Of a stretch of 64,000 bases of DNA, positions 63,566-64,000 are shown in pieces. Each line of letters begins with the position of its first letter. Position 1 is the stretch's first letter. Source of the stretch: Orrella daihaiensis (GTDB lineage Bacteria > Pseudomonadota > Gammaproteobacteria > Burkholderiales > Burkholderiaceae_B); NCBI RefSeq assembly GCF_022811525.1, contig NZ_CP063982.1:1984001-2048000 (forward strand). The letters run 5' to 3'. The notes beneath the pieces are model-generated. The model made no database searches, was not told the DNA's origin, and saw nothing but the letters and a program-made list of their open reading frames with translations. The position numbers were made by a program, and so were the translations under genes.

Positions 63566-63612
63566 AGCCTAGGCGAGTCCAGATATGACGATAGCTTTAT
63601 GCCTCACGGACT

Positions 63613-64000
63613 CTAGGCCTCCATCATCCACTTCAATGTGTCTGTCAAGCAGGGAGAATCCCAGTCTCCAATGATGGATAGCAACTTACTGGGGTCTCCG
63701 GACAACGTCTTCACATCGTTGGCACGAACAAAGTTGGGATTCAAACGGACCTCGATGGTTCGACCGCTAATGCGTTGAACAAGATCGAGCACATGGCGCA
63801 GTGAAATCGCTTTGCCGGAACAAATATTCACTATCTCGTTAATCGGCTTGGTCTGAAGCAAACGCCGATATGCCTTGGCAACAGCGCGTACATCGGTAAA
63901 GTCTCTAGACACATCAAGATTACCGAGCTCAATAAAACTCTCACCACGGCGAAAGTGATTCACAATCTTGGGCAAAAGAAATGATTCAGACTGCCCCACG
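63613..64000 (-). CDS. NAD-dependent epimerase/dehydratase, C-terminal part (Rmd-like; 5' end outside the window)
   Basis: About 128 C-terminal residues of an extended SDR sugar-nucleotide enzyme are visible, and the frame runs off the right edge. SRDFTDVRAVAKAYRRLL and EIVNICSGKAISLRHVLDL are conserved in GDP-6-deoxy-4-keto-D-mannose reductases. The segment with NDVKTLSGDPSKL also fits Rmd better than Gmd. Rmd makes GDP-D-rhamnose. A related epimerase cannot be excluded without the N-terminal domain. It heads the minus-strand glycosyltransferase/wzm/wzt series. Confidence 0.75.
   Translation of the reverse strand, partial: VGQSESFLLPKIVNHFRRGESFIELGNLDVSRDFTDVRAVAKAYRRLLQTKPINEIVNICSGKAISLRHVLDLVQRISGRTIEVRLNPNFVRANDVKTLSGDPSKLLSIIGDWDSPCLTDTLKWMMEA

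Noticed and set aside
1..64000. Mobile elements, CRISPR arrays, prophage genes, tRNA or rRNA genes
   Set aside because: No transposase, integrase, regularly spaced repeats or RNA-gene-like sequence was seen on reading both strands.

Overview
The window looks like chromosome of a betaproteobacterium in the Burkholderiales, plausibly Alcaligenaceae-like. This rests on overall gene style: TRAP receptors (one TAXI type, one DctP type), class III (CaiB/BaiF) CoA-transferases, coxMSL-type molybdenum hydroxylases, pqiABC and a B12-dependent ribonucleotide reductase. Base composition is roughly balanced by eye. I see no rRNA, tRNA, CRISPR array, insertion sequence, prophage or plasmid feature. About 55 genes are tightly packed, many with ATGA-type overlaps.

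Left part (1-24 kb). A truncated P-loop kinase is followed by a four-gene cydABDC operon: a short-Q-loop (CIO-like) bd quinol oxidase plus its CydDC exporter. It has an FNR-type site placed exactly at -41.5 from a predicted start. Next come a class II ribonucleotide reductase, a TAXI-TRAP transporter with an intercistronic terminator, and the pqiABC lipid-transport operon with an ornithine-cyclodeaminase-like gene. After these lie a long PPK2 kinase facing a PiT phosphate transporter, lrgAB, an SRAP DNA-crosslink protein, an L-threonate dehydrogenase-like enzyme and a DsbA-fold isomerase.

Middle part (24-45 kb). This is mostly catabolism and transport: an EF-hand exported protein, an aldehyde dehydrogenase and an Atm1-type ABC exporter. 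A molybdenum hydroxylase operon (FAD, 2Fe-2S and Mo subunits plus a MoaD-like protein) is divergent from a 3-hydroxybutyrate dehydrogenase/Ldh2 pair. The most interesting unit is 34849-39388 on the minus strand. It holds a CoA-transferase, an enoyl-CoA hydratase-fold protein lacking both hydratase glutamates, a 3-mercaptopropionate-type thiol dioxygenase, a selenium-free GrdB-like protein and an orphan DctP receptor. I propose it imports and degrades a small thiol or organosulfur acid. Two EamA transporters, DUF1330, HiPIP, a Rap1a-fold protein, a glycine-zipper lipoprotein and mmsA follow.

Right part (44.7-64 kb). An oprM-acrA-acrB efflux operon is followed by a D-2-hydroxyacid dehydrogenase, a LeuE-like exporter, a CDF metal exporter and a second CoA-transferase. 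A surface-polysaccharide cluster then runs off the right edge. It contains a Wzx-like flippase and a Wzm/Wzt ABC exporter together, four glycosyltransferases and the C-terminus of a GDP-6-deoxy-mannose reductase-like protein. The last genes recall D-rhamnan (A-band type) O-polysaccharide loci.

Three 14-bp CRP/FNR-family sites (upstream of cydA, between pqiA and ppk2, upstream of the HiPIP gene) suggest a shared oxygen- or redox-responsive regulon.
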